Shown here piece by piece: positions 12,093 to 22,013 of a stretch of DNA of 64,000 bases. The notes below the pieces were generated by a model that did no database searches, was not told the origin of the DNA, and saw nothing but the letters and a program-made list of their open reading frames with translations. Within the stretch, counting starts at the first letter, position 1. Each line of letters begins with the position of its first letter. Made by a program: the position numbers and the translations under genes. The stretch comes from Cerioporus squamosus (taxonomy: Eukaryota > Basidiomycota > Agaricomycetes > Polyporales > Polyporaceae): positions 62,001 through 126,000 of the forward strand of contig JABYQS010000048.1 in NCBI GenBank assembly GCA_022592435.1. The letters run 5' to 3'.

Positions 12093-12604
12093 ATGCAGTT
12101 CACGACCACGTTCACCGTCCTCGCCTCCGCCGTCGTCGCTGCGATGGTCTCCCAAGTCGCTGCGAGCCCCGCTCCCGTAAGCCCCGTCTCTTGCACTCGT
12201 AGCAGCCTTCAAAGGACTCACTGACGTCTTCCCACTCGCAGGTCGCTAGCCTCGTCACCAACGACGAGTTCCTCAAGTGGCTCGACACGACCGACGCCGA
12301 GATCACTTACATCGGGAAGCCCATCAACGGCTCCGTCCCGCGCGCCGCCCAGGACGTCATGGTCACCTATTGCAACAAGCGCACCCAGAACGTGTGCGGC
12401 GGCACCTGCACCGTGTACAACGGGCCGGCGACGTGCCTCTCCGCTGGGGGCACGACGTGCCTTGCGGCCACGGCCAACGTTGGCTTCTGCGACCGCGGCG
12501 GCTGTGGCGGGAGCTGCAACCAGCTCGCAAGCTGCGGCACCCGGCTCGACAACGGGTTCTGCTCCACCCCGGGCACTGCGTCCATCATCGTCCCGCCCTC
12601 GTGA
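12093..12604 (+). CDS. small secreted ten-cysteine protein
   Basis: Two exons, 12093-12176 and 12242-12604, separated by a 65-nt intron, give 148 residues. The N-terminus MQFTTTFTVLASAVVAA is a clear signal peptide, with cleavage likely near VAASPAP. The mature part begins with a conserved stretch (LVTNDEFLKWLDTTDAEI) and then carries ten cysteines in motifs such as TYCNKRTQNVCGGTC, GFCDRGGCGGSC and NGFCSTPGTAS, so five disulfides are possible. I recognise the pattern as a small secreted protein type common in wood-decay basidiomycetes, with no assigned function. Enzymatic motifs are absent. Roles as effector, surface or defence protein are all possible. A frameshifted duplicate lies 10 kb upstream at 2092, sharing the leader, the intron position and most of the coding sequence. 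Confidence 0.85.
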
Positions 12605-12959
12605 AGATACGGCCGTGTCCACAGGGCCACAGGCCCACATGGCGTGAGTATCTGTTGTCCATTCGTATGGCTCAGGGCAGTGATTGACGCATGACTTCTT
12701 CAGCTTAGCAAGTCACTTCGTGCTCTCGAGTCTGAAGTAAACGTTGATGTACAGATATATTGGGAATTTGATTCTGAGTTGTGGTTAACATATGCTTATC
12801 GGGTTGGAAGCCTCGTTCTCGACCGGTGATAGAGCCTCGGAGCGAAGTCAGCCTATGCAATGGAGTGAATATTCGTGAATATCCAAGCGAGTATCCGAGG
12901 CGAGTATCCGAGCGAGTCCATCTGTCAGGGTGTAAAAATCGACAATAGGGTACTCCGAG
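12605..12959. other. intergenic; short imperfect repeats
   Basis: Contains the 3' flank of the secreted-protein gene and a small cluster of near-tandem GCGAGTATCCGAG-type units around 12888-12918. No gene. Confidence 0.5.
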
Positions 12960-14076
12960 TTAAATACTCTGATAAGAGGAGTACGTCTTCGCAGCTTCAG
13001 CAAAGGCGTAGAGTAGAGCTGTGAGGGTCTGCGAGTGGAAGCTCAGCCGATACAATCCGCGGGGACTGCTCTCGTTGAGGAACCACACGAGTACCGTAGC
13101 GTAGAGGGAGGAGAACACAATGTAAAGGTTGTACGAGTAGAGTATGATCGTGAACAGATGCATGATGGTGAGAAAAACTTTCGTCCGGAACACACTCTTG
13201 AGGAGGACGGGTATGGTGGGCACTTGCTTCTCCCAGTCCTCGTGGAAGTCACGGACGTCGGCCATAACCTGAAGACAGCGTTACCTTTAGACAGACAGAA
13301 CCATGGAAGGTGCGCGAAATGTATACTCTCACAGCATGGCATGCCCGGTTGATAGTCGACCAAATGACAATTTGAGAGGGACTCCAGACGTCGGAGTCGT
13401 GCCACGGGGAGGGAGAGGCTATCCAAGGATGGAGCGGACGATACAGTAGGTGCCGCACCTGAGACGGGCCAGCGATGAGTGCCAGAGAGAGCGCGGTTTG
13501 AATCGACCCCGACCTACCCTCGAATGACCCAATGAGGATCGCCTTCGTCCCAGGGATGCGCTTGATTGTGAACGCTTTCTTCTGCGTAGTAGTCTTCGGC
13601 GATCCCCGCTGCCTGCCTCCTATCATGAACAGGCTGAAGTCCCATACGAACGCCGGTCCGAAGAAGATGGCGACCATCGCCCATGTTGAGAACGGTGACA
13701 GGGTGAGGGCGAAGAACAGAAGGCTCGCACTGCTGAGGAGGAGGACCTTCGCCTTCCGGAATACCGTCCTTAACTGCGTGTTATGGGTCTTCAAGGCGTA
13801 TGAGAGCATCGGTGCCTGGTCAAAGTAATGGTCCATGCCGATCGCGAGGATGTCGGAAGAGACGCATATGAGTACCTACCGAGTCGAAATGTCAGACAAG
13901 AGGCATGCGATATTCTGGGGAACACGTACCGGACGCCAGTCAACGACTCCGTAGATAGCACGCGACATAAAGGTGGAAAGACTCAAGCTGCCGACCGACA
14001 GCATGAGCGGGTGCGTCAAGAGCTCGCTCTCGAGTTCGCGGACGGTGAGAGGCGGGTTGGGGTCTGGCTCAGGCAT
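12960..14076 (-). CDS. UbiA-like multi-pass membrane protein, apparent frameshift
   Basis: Exon 1 (from 14076) gives MPEPDPNPPLTVRELESE and a first membrane segment. A 54-nt intron leads into VLICVSSDILAIGMDHYFDQ, where the spaced aspartates resemble the first Asp-rich motif of UbiA prenyltransferases. A second candidate motif is ADVRDFHEDWEKQVPTIPVL, and between them is KRIPGTKAILIG. Several hydrophobic helices fit a polytopic membrane protein, with the stop at 12960. UbiA-family membership is inferred from these motifs; the substrate is unknown. Around 13410-13480 the frame breaks. GCGTYCIVRSIL is readable in one frame, but the following WHDSDVWSPSQIVIWSTINR needs another. Using a later acceptor (GATAG) restores the frame but drops the GCGTYC segment. 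So this is either a 1-nt indel (mutation or assembly error) or an unusual splice form. Confidence 0.5.
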
Positions 14077-14433
14077 GGTGGGTTACACCTGCAGAAGCTC
14101 GCATTCAAGCAGGCTTGCTTGGCCAGTAGTGCGATTATATACTGACGCCTCAAGCTCCGGTGTCAAGAAAGGACTCGCTAAAAACCGGAAGAGCAGAACA
14201 ACTCCGCTCATGACAGAGGATGACATCCTGCGTGTGATCCGACTTGAAGCGATGTTTCCGACCAGTGTAATGACCTGAATTATAGTTGGTTAGAACTGCC
14301 AGTAATTCAGGGAACAAACCGACGTATGTGTGACCCGATATAAGAGTACGGCCATCATCCGGGACCTGGAAGGACGCGCCAGGCTAGCATGAGCTCAGCC
14401 GAAGGTCATCGCGTCGGGCAATGGTGCTAAGCA
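14077..14433. other. intergenic, no supported gene
   Basis: Upstream region of the UbiA-like gene. Nothing else recognised. Confidence 0.5.
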
Positions 14434-14985
14434 CTAACGCCATCGCTTCCATCTTGATGACATTTCACCGCCAGACTGTTTTCGCGACATGCTGACAGCA
14501 GTTAAGAAGCACTGTACACTCTCCGAGCTGGCATCCGACCTGAAAGCCAGGCCCATCCACTTGGACATGTCGACCTGACGTTGGGACGCCGCTTGTGTCG
14601 GCAGATCAGAACCCTTGTTCGTTCTACTATCGTTCCCCACGCTCGGAGTCTTTATGACGTGTCCTGCCAAGAATATTAGTCTCCGCTGCAACCGCTGTGG
14701 GAGTATGCTGTCATACAACTCTTGCCTACAACGGTCGAATGCCTCCCGATGGACGAATACGATTCGGGAGAGAGCTGATAGTAGACGTCCAGTGAGGCCA
14801 TGGGAGGGGAAATAGATGCGATGTAGCTAGACGAGTTGCAAGACATCGTCGAACCGGGTGAAGGGTAGATGAAGGGGAGGTTTTGACTTGGATAGGGCCA
14901 GGCGTCGAGGTCGCATGCGACCGATCGGATCTCGAGTTCTTGAAGGAGGTGTCCAGTGAAGTCGTGGAAGAATTTAGGAGCACGC
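14434..14985 (-). pseudogene. unrecognised gene remnant with in-frame stop
   Basis: I do not recognise this family. On the minus strand a continuous, helix-rich reading runs SKPPLHLPFTRFDDVLQLV, then a TAG, then LHRIYFPSHGLTGRLL, ALSRIVFVHREAFDRC and LPQRLQRRLIFLAGHV, ending at 14434. The TAG interrupts an otherwise smooth sequence and no GT/AG pair removes it. Basic and hydrophobic residues alternate in a way typical of real protein, not noise. Its 5' end is unclear. It could be a decayed gene or a gene with one sequencing error. Confidence 0.3.
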
Positions 14986-15197
14986 ATTGCTGCCTATGTC
15001 TCGTTCTTCGTATCCAGCCGTCAAACGCGGCCTTCATCCAGATCAATCCGATGGGTCCACATAAGGGACAACCTTCGTCTTAGTAGGCGGGTAGAGGGGG
15101 GAGGCTTGCTGATTGGCACTTGAAGTTCCAGCGCCGCTAAAAGACATGCCTCACTGTTTGGTCCGAGCCTGGACGAACTACTTATCTATAGCAGGAG

Positions 15198-15831
15198 TCA
15201 GTTGACACCGTGGCCGAATCAAGTTTCACGCACATACGAGATGATGCTAGGAGGCAGGTGGACGAGGAAACTGGTAAGCTTAGGAGATATATCGTCGTCT
15301 TGAACGTGAACAAGAGAGTTTAGTTCAGTATCTTGGCGACTGACACAGCCACAACATCAGTGAAGAACATGACTTCGAGGAAGCGCTTTCGACCCAGCGT
15401 GGGCTTACGCGGACATGAGTCCACTTGAGCGAGCAATCATCTCAAGCGCACTTTGCGCTGAAGTGAAGAAAGTGCTCAGCTTCGCTGAGATCCATGCAGT
15501 AGAACCAGCACGCATACGGGCGCCGGGCGTCGGTCCGACGGTGGTGCGTGTTCTGAAGGATGAGGAACACTTCAGGGCCGCCGGTGTAGTGGACGGGCTA
15601 GTCTCAACCACTATTCCAGCTGTGCATTGTGACTCACGTATATCACTCAAGCAACTCGTCCGGAACGTGCGCCTGGTTGAATCACGTATGTTCGATTGAC
15701 GCACTGAACGCCTCGTACAGGATGACATGCACATGCAACTTGACTTTCGGGAGCAGCTTCAGTCCGTAATCAACCGCAAGAGGCAAATCGTGGTTGACTA
15801 TATCTCACAGACCCCGCTGCTCAGACGGTGA
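15198..15831 (+). pseudogene. uncharacterised coiled-coil-like gene with internal stop
   Basis: The family is not recognised. Coding-like pieces on the plus strand are: TVAESSFTHIRDDARRQVDE, then after a probable intron MSPLERAIISSALCAEVKKV, LSFAEIHAVEPARIRAPGVG and VRVLKDEEHFRAAGVVDGLV, and finally RTERLVQDDMHMQLDFREQL followed by QSVINRKRQIVVDYIS, ending TPLLRR at 15831. The last two parts share one frame but are separated by a TGA at about 15697-15699. The gap is too short for a normal intron in the right phase, so a nonsense change or indel is likely. The tail is strongly helical and charged. The stop overlaps the 3' end of the convergent ribonuclease gene by about 11 bp. Start and first exon are uncertain. 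Confidence 0.4.
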
Positions 15832-16433
15832 AGACGCAGGGTACGAACCCTTTGCGCGTGGGTGCGCCCGTGTGCGTGATACAACCTGTAGGAAATACTC
15901 GTTAAATCTGCACTCCACATCGAACAGCAAGAACCTACCGCAGAACTGCCCGGTCGAAGTGTAGACGACCCTATCGGCACCAGGAGACCCGCCGCGGTAC
16001 GGGCCGCTGGTCAAGATCGGGTATTCGTATAACGTAGCACCAAGGCACGTCGGGAACGCGAGCCTCTGTGCCGATCCGTTAGGTGAGACTCCCGAGACCG
16101 TCTGTAAACACGTACTTCGAGGTTTCTGAACTGGTGCGGGTATCCGCTGAGGTGCCATGCATGAGTGGAGGAAGGTGCGGAGGCGGGTGATCGGCGGTCA
16201 CTTACCTAACGCTGCTTGATTGTCCTGTGCTGACCGCCGAGCTTATCTGAGCTGAGTTGTAGTTGGTGGCCGTTCGCACTAGGAGGTGGGGAGAGTCAGC
16301 GCAGACTCCAGCCCCGGGATCGTAATGGGTGCTGACCTAGCCCGCAGCGACAGCTCTGAGCAGAACCAGGGTCCGCTAAGCCCGCGACGATCAACACGGT
16401 TGACACGATGGCGGAGGTGAAGGAGAACTTCAT
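15821..16433 (-). CDS. secreted guanyl-specific ribonuclease, RNase T1/N1 family
   Basis: Five exons (16337-16433, 16206-16278, 16116-16146, 15939-16065, 15821-15885) with introns of 50-59 nt add up to 393 nt, or 130 residues, the usual size for this family with its signal peptide. The leader MKFSFTSAIVSTVLIVAGLA is followed by SCRCG at the mature N-terminus. All active-site positions of RNase T1 are visible: Tyr and His in GYPHQF (T1 Tyr38/His40), Glu in YEYPI (Glu58), Arg in GGSPGADRVVY (Arg77) and His in ITHTGA (His92). These enzymes cleave single-stranded RNA 3' of guanine and are exported. The gene has no single long frame because of its short exons: the third exon is only 31 nt. No lesion was found. 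The 3' end overlaps the convergent damaged gene. Confidence 0.88.
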
Positions 16434-17427
16434 GTCGTCGACTGGTGGAGGGCAAGGAGCTGTCTGGAGGAGCGGTCCTGCTCTGTTCTCGCATCAAGTC
16501 GGCCAATTTAACCAACGGCGAGACGAGCGATTGGGGCTTACCCCGATTGCTGTCGTTTGCCCACTTGTTCAGACATGACGCATCTCAGAGAGCGGGAGCT
16601 GAACGGCTTCCATGCAAGATGCTCTAAATCGTCCGCGACGTGAGTTACTGTCCTGCGGCATGTGGTGGCGGTGGCCACTACTGAGACGTAGGATGAACCT
16701 GAGCCGAAGGCCTTAGGTCGCCCGATTGATGAGGATCGTGTCTTGGCTGCATCATGGTCAGGGTTAAGCCAGGGCTACTCTGAGCGGGAATCCTCAAACT
16801 TGAGTGGCTTCGCTGGACGGATCCGACAACCCATCATTGCCACTGTCACCCCTGTCGATGATACAGTATCAGCACAGACAACAACACTTGATCCCTTACA
16901 TACACTTGCATGTCAGCGTCGGGGCGGCTCCGTGTGCCGACGCGCTCGCACAATGATAGCTGGTGCTTCTTGTCTTGCGCTTCGCACATGCTGCAGAATA
17001 TCGTTCCTAGCTTTCACCGCACGTGTATATCCACGAATAGCAGAGCTGTGTGCGTAGGCGCCCGCAAGTACGCAACCGATGACCGGTCAATGGATCTGCA
17101 CGAAGAGGACGAGCTCGCAGTGGCGCAACCCTAGAACCTTTTGATCCAGCCATGAGGTAACAACTCGCCACCACTGGGAACATCAAGAACCTGAAAAAGG
17201 ACTCGAACAAGCTGAACTCACCGAAGAGGAGACTTCGTGCAACGTCGTGACAATTTCATGCACATTCAGAGAACGCCGACAAGCATTCCGGAGACTTCGA
17301 AACGGTGGCATGACGCATGCATTGAACTAGATTGACTTCTGAATACAACCTGGCCATGATACGACCCTCAGGCTGTCAGCAAGCAGGGAACAGCGGAGCC
17401 AGCGAAGAATGAACGTGCATTGGACCA
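16434..17427. other. intergenic, no supported gene
   Basis: Upstream region of the ribonuclease and 3' flank of the ZNHIT2-like gene. Short frames only, without domain signal. Confidence 0.5.
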
Positions 17428-18881
17428 TCAGAGCTCTACGATTCTGGGACCGCTCGCGCTTCCTGACGCTCTCATGGCCCTTGCTCTACCGTCGCCGCTG
17501 GATCCTGTTCGGGCACTCTCGCTCTCGAGGGTCCTGGCATGCATGGTCGCCTCGTCGGCCAGTCGGCCAGTACGCGGAGCAAGGGCGCCAAGGACGTAGA
17601 CGGCACAGAAAATAAACTTGTGCACGATCATGACTGACTTCGCGCTCTTAGCGTCTTGAGCTGACGCGTTGATTGTAGGTTCACCGAATGAGGCGGCAAC
17701 GTACGACAAGACACGGATCAGGTTGGCGCTTAGGTGACCTTCGAGTTTCTGCATGGAGGAGGGGGAAAGCGATGACGGTCAGCTTCGCCGCGCGGGGGAG
17801 ACGCGCAGTGTCTTGAAGCATGATATGCAGAGAAGAACCTTGCGTCCATATGACCCTGAAGGAGCAAACAGCGTGGTCAGTCACCCGACTGGGACGGTGG
17901 TGTTGAGAGAAGCGCACCGGTGAACATTGAGGCCCCAGGTCCGTTACGACACCAGAGAGCGAGGTGTGGAAGGACCAGAAGGAAGAGCACTTCCGGTCGA
18001 CAAGGAATGTAGACGAGGGGACAAGCTGAAACAGTGATCGCTTCTTCAGTGCAATCTGGGTCTTCCGCGAAAAGAGAAGAGAGCGACGGGACGACGAAGT
18101 GGCCGATGGGTATGCTATACTGTGTCTGCACCATTAGTCGCGATCATGCGGAGAAATGTCTATCACTCACCATACTGCGCATATGATGTACGACGGCAGC
18201 GGCCTACTTGCATTGGCCTCCGATGACCGCTTGGTCAAAGGGCCAGGCGAGGACATAATGGCAGGTTTAGTCCCATGCTTGCGAGGCGATGTCTGAAGTG
18301 CCGAAGTGATGCCCAAGTCCTTAGAGGTATGCTCAGCGGGAGCCTCCCGCCACGGCTCGACCTGCTCCCGTTCCAGCACCTCGCTGGCTAAGAACTGATT
18401 GGCGCGCTCGTGGCCAGGGTCCTGCAGCGTACGAAGGAACTCCTCGCGCTCCGCCGGGGTGAGAGCGTTCCATAGCTCATCGTAAGAGGCAGATCCTCTG
18501 CGTCAAGCGATCAGACAACGTTTCTTGTCCCGCATATGCGGGAGACGTACCAAGAACGATGGTCCGCAGTCTTCTTACAGGACATCCCCACAATCACCAA
18601 CTTCGTCGTCGCAGTCATCGAGGAGCGGGCTACTGTAAAGCGAGCACCCTTCGAATTGTGCGAGCAGCTCCATCAGTCGCCGCTCAGTCTCCTCGTCGCT
18701 TGCACTGAGCGCGTTCTTCAAGTCTACTGTTATCTTCTCCTGGCAAAGTGACTCGGAACACTGCGTGATGCGCCGTCAGTTTACGGAGGACTTGCGACAG
18801 CGACAGGGCTTGGTACGTACCTCGCACTGTGAACATGTGTAGCGCGATAACCGTCCTCGACAACTTCCTGAGACATATCAA
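17428..18881 (-). pseudogene. ZNHIT2-like zf-HIT protein, zinc finger degenerate
   Basis: The order of conserved pieces on the minus strand matches fungal zinc-finger HIT proteins of the ZNHIT2 type: CRGRLSRYTCSQCE (first half of the finger), TQCSESLCQEKITVDLKNAL, SASDEETERRLMELLAQFE, then DELWNALTPAEREEFLRTLQ and DPGHERANQFLASEVLEREQ, later TARLPRAAKLTV and NASAQDAKSAKS, with stop at 17428. ZNHIT2 relatives assist R2TP/U5 snRNP assembly. That role is family knowledge only. The second half of the finger (normally YCSLxCxxxH) is scrambled. CEVRTKPCRCRKSSVN is followed by a stop, and the AHTQC stretch is recovered only if one base is ignored (about 18770). No start codon is found in frame with the finger. 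The middle can still be spliced cleanly (GTAAGA...CAG removes a TAA). Probably decaying, or damaged by assembly indels. Confidence 0.6.
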
Positions 18882-19300
18882 ATTGTAGAGAGGTTTGCAA
18901 GAGGTTTGAAGCCGAAGAGGTTGACTCTGACTTTGAGCGTGGATGACCGTGGCATAGCGTGGTATGTGGATGAATTACCCTTTGGGCGCCTGCGACTCTT
19001 GCTTCTGAACCTCATCACCTATGTGGATCGTGCTCAATCATACTCGTCTCTCGGACATCATAAATCAGTCGCGCTTTGCGCAGAAGGAGGGATTTCAGCT
19101 TTTTGCTGCAGCAATGTCGACTCGATCAGCAACGCCGCACAGTCCTCCTATGGCGATCTGCACCAACCAATATCCCGTACGCGGTCGGAACGTCTACCTG
19201 GAGTCGGTTAGAGTATCCCCTGGAGGCTGACGAGAGATCAGTGAGGCCGCTGTTTCCATCTCGTCCCGGTCAGAGTGCATGCAGGAAGGTAGTCAAGGTG
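18882..19300. other. intergenic, no supported gene
   Basis: Short frames only. It may hold a lost first exon of the ZNHIT2-like gene. Confidence 0.4.
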
Positions 19301-19906
19301 CAGCTGTTTGCAGAGGTCATGGCCAGGTGCCGATTGCACAGCACGCGTTGTGCACAAAAAATTCAGAAATTCAGAAAATCTGAACGAGTTGTTCGCCGCT
19401 TTCTTCTGACTAGGACTACTCTGGGAGACGCAGAAAGCTTACAGGAGTATGTACGGAGCGTCAGAAATGCGGAGAGCGCAGAAGATGAGCGAGTATCGCG
19501 ATGTCGTCTACGGGCGCTTACGATCGTCCCTGGGGGCTTATGGAATTTATGCATGCTCACACGTCCCAAGCCTTCGCAGCACCTTGGAGAGCATTCAATC
19601 ATATACTTACGGCTTTGATGTACGCTTGACCAAATTTTGGTGGAGTCTGGAGGGGCGGAAACACCCTAAACACCCCTACAGATGAGCAGTGACCTGGCAT
19701 TACTATCTCCGCATTACGGGCATGCTGCGACTCAGAAAAGTTGGAACAGGTCGAGGGCGCATGCCATAGCATGATGGAGTGGCGTAGCATGTATATACTG
19801 GTGTTGTTGTCCTATGGACGAATTTTCTCAATATCGTGAATATTACGCGTCAAAAGTGTGTGCGCGTCAGTCGGAGTTGGGCGGACACGACTTCTGCAAA
19901 CAGCTG
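19301..19906 (+). mobile_element. 606-bp TIR element, copy 1 (MITE-like)
   Basis: One of two near-identical sequences in opposite orientation; the other is at 30351-30954. Each end carries an inverted terminal repeat: CAGCTGTTTGCAGAGGTC at the left, and at the right CACGACTTCTGCAAACAGCTG, whose reverse complement starts CAGCTGTTTGCAGAAGTC. No long open frame encodes a transposase, so it is best seen as a non-autonomous DNA element. Internal marks shared by both copies include an A-run with TTCAGAAATTCAGAAAATC and a TATATACTGGTGTTG stretch. No clear target-site duplication flanks this copy. Confidence 0.65.
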
Positions 19907-20647
19907 TAGATATGTGCCCCACTGTGTCCGCGCTTTCTCGAGTGAAATACGACTTTGCGATAGAGCATCATCCTTTGATCCTGCGATACTTCTGAGCCGT
20001 CCTGGCGGTTCTCAGCTTCATAGTTTGATGTATGTAGCCCCCTGCGACGCGGTACTCGTGGCACGTTCGTTCTTCTCATTCGCCAGGCAAGCAATTGCGT
20101 ATACCTCTCCTCGGAGTCCAAAGCCGAGTCTTACGCACTTGACTTACATCACGTCGCACCCGCGTTTCTGATGTTGGAGCCTCCGCTCGACTTCCTCACT
20201 GTCGGTGGCCGCAGGGCAGGATGGCTCTACCTGATACTTGGCTGTCTGCAAATGCTGAGGCTTCGACTCGTTCGATCCTTCTAAGCCACATCATGGTGAG
20301 GTACGTCGACCTCTGACCCGAGTTGGCCGTGCAGGAGCCGATGACTTGGACTACATCTGAAGGCATGCTATTTCTGCACCATGCACGAGGCCATCTGCAT
20401 TCAGGCTGGCATGCGACGTCTAGGCTCGAGTTGCGCCCGAAGCAGCTTTCACCAACGCAAACTCTCACAGAATGTCACGACCTCGGTGCCACTAGTGAAT
20501 CAGAACTGATAGTATTGCCCGTGCATCATTGAGGGTGTTGTACATTTGTACGTGGATCGCCCTTCTTCCGCTCAAAATTCACATTTCGACCGCTGCAGCC
20601 CATTCAGACATGGGCCGATAGGAGTGCGAGTTGGCACTCTGGAACAC
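19907..20647. other. intergenic, no supported gene
   Basis: Between the TIR element and the aldo-keto reductase. A TATA-like CTATAATC at 20648 is close to the next gene's ATG. Nothing else recognised. Confidence 0.5.
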
Positions 20648-20681
20648 CTATAATCATCGCCCGTCCGCGTACCGTGCGCGC

Positions 20682-22013
20682 ATGTCTGCCGCACAACCTT
20701 GGGGTCCTCCGCCTCCTCCCCCGACCAAGCTCGGTCGCCATCGTCAGCTTGGCCCGCTCGCCGGCGTGCATGTCTCCCCGATATGCCTCGGAGGCATAAG
20801 CATCGGGAACAAATGGGCCGAGGGCGGGTTGGGTATAATGGACAAGGACTCGAGCTTCAAGCTCTTGGATGCCTTTTACGAAGCGGGCGGAAACTTCATC
20901 GACACGGCCAATAACTACCAGGACGGGTCCTCAGAGGAGTTCATAGGGGAGTGGATGGGGGCGCGGGGAATCCGCGATCAGATGATTGTGGCTACGAAGG
21001 TACGAAGCCCGGCTTCCTGGGCCGCTTTGACGGTGATCGCCATTGACTATCCCTCATTTCCAGTACACTACTAACTTCAAGCGCGGCCGAACGGACATCA
21101 AGCAGCAGACTAGCTTCACTGGCAACAACATGAAGGCGCTCCACATCTCTGTGGAGGCGTCTCTGAAGAGGCTGCGAACAGACTACATAGACATCTTCTA
21201 TGTTCACTGGGTGAGTACTTCCGGATTGCGTCCTCTGATCGGAGGCTAACCCGAGATACAATCGCAGTGGGACTACATGACAAGCGTCGAGGAAGTCATG
21301 AACGGTCTGCACGCACTAGTACTCTCAGGCAAGGTTCTATACCTGGTGAGAACACACGTCATCCACCCGCAGTGAGCGAATGCTCAGGAACGCGTACATA
21401 CTTCCTCTCCGTCTATAAGGGCGTATCCGACACCCCCGCCTGGATCGTTTCTCAGGCGAACCAGTATGCTCGTATGAGCGGCAAGACCCCATTTGTCATC
21501 TACCAAGGCGCTTGGAACGTCCTTCAGCGCGACTTCGAGCGGGACATCATCCCAATGGCAAGGGCGGGAGGGCTCGCGCTAGCTCCTTGGGGCGTACTCG
21601 CCACGGGGAAGATCAGGACGGATGAGGAAGAGCGGCTGCTGCGAGATATTGCAGAGGAAGGTAGGCATATCTCCTTTGCATAGCGCAGGGAGTCGCAGCC
21701 CCGCTTACTATGACTAGATCGTACGTTGACGTCCTCTGACTGGGAACGTACCGAGACCGAGCGGGCGGTCTCACATGTGCTCGAGGAAGTCGCGGCTGAA
21801 GTAGGCGCAAAGAACATACAGGCAGGTAAGTCCTTCCGCATGCTGTATGCTGATCTCCTGATCAAGTGCGTGTTGTACGCAGTCGCGATCGCATACGTGA
21901 TGCAGAAGGTGCCCTACGTCTTCCCGGTCTTGGGAGGACGCACGGTCGAGCAGCTCTACGCCAACATCGAGGCCCTCGACATCGCGCTGACGGACGAGCA
22001 TATCAACAGATAG
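20682..22013 (+). CDS. aldo-keto reductase (aryl-alcohol dehydrogenase type), 3' frameshift
   Basis: The start at 20682 gives MSAAQPWGPPPPPPTKLGRH, the normal N-terminal extension of fungal aryl-alcohol dehydrogenases. These are NADP-dependent aldo-keto reductases that act on aromatic aldehydes and alcohols, as in lignin-derived metabolism. The catalytic tetrad is visible: Asp and Tyr in FIDTANNYQ, Lys in MIVATK, His in IFYVHW. Later landmarks are VIYQGAWNVLQRDFERDI, LAPWGVLATGKI and the cofactor-site stretch FPVLGGRTVEQLYANIEAL. Five introns of normal size were inferred. Two defects exist. The acceptor before GVSDTPAWIVSQ reads TATAAG, not a canonical CAG/TAG. And the frame stops at 22013 (EHINR*), while the expected tail IESAVPFNPGFPGELDG continues in another frame from about 22010, as if one base were missing. 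About 40-50 C-terminal residues are then lost. Mutation and assembly error are both possible. Confidence 0.75.

Noticed and set aside
12218..12640. 140-residue antisense frame over the secreted-protein gene, also seen over its broken copy
   Set aside because: Mirrors the conserved cysteine-rich exon and has no start or domain of its own; its conservation is explained by the duplication.
19301..19906. Possibility that the TIR element is a protein-coding gene or solo LTR
   Set aside because: Frames on both strands are short and broken, and the ends are inverted repeats starting CAGCTG, not the TG...CA of an LTR.
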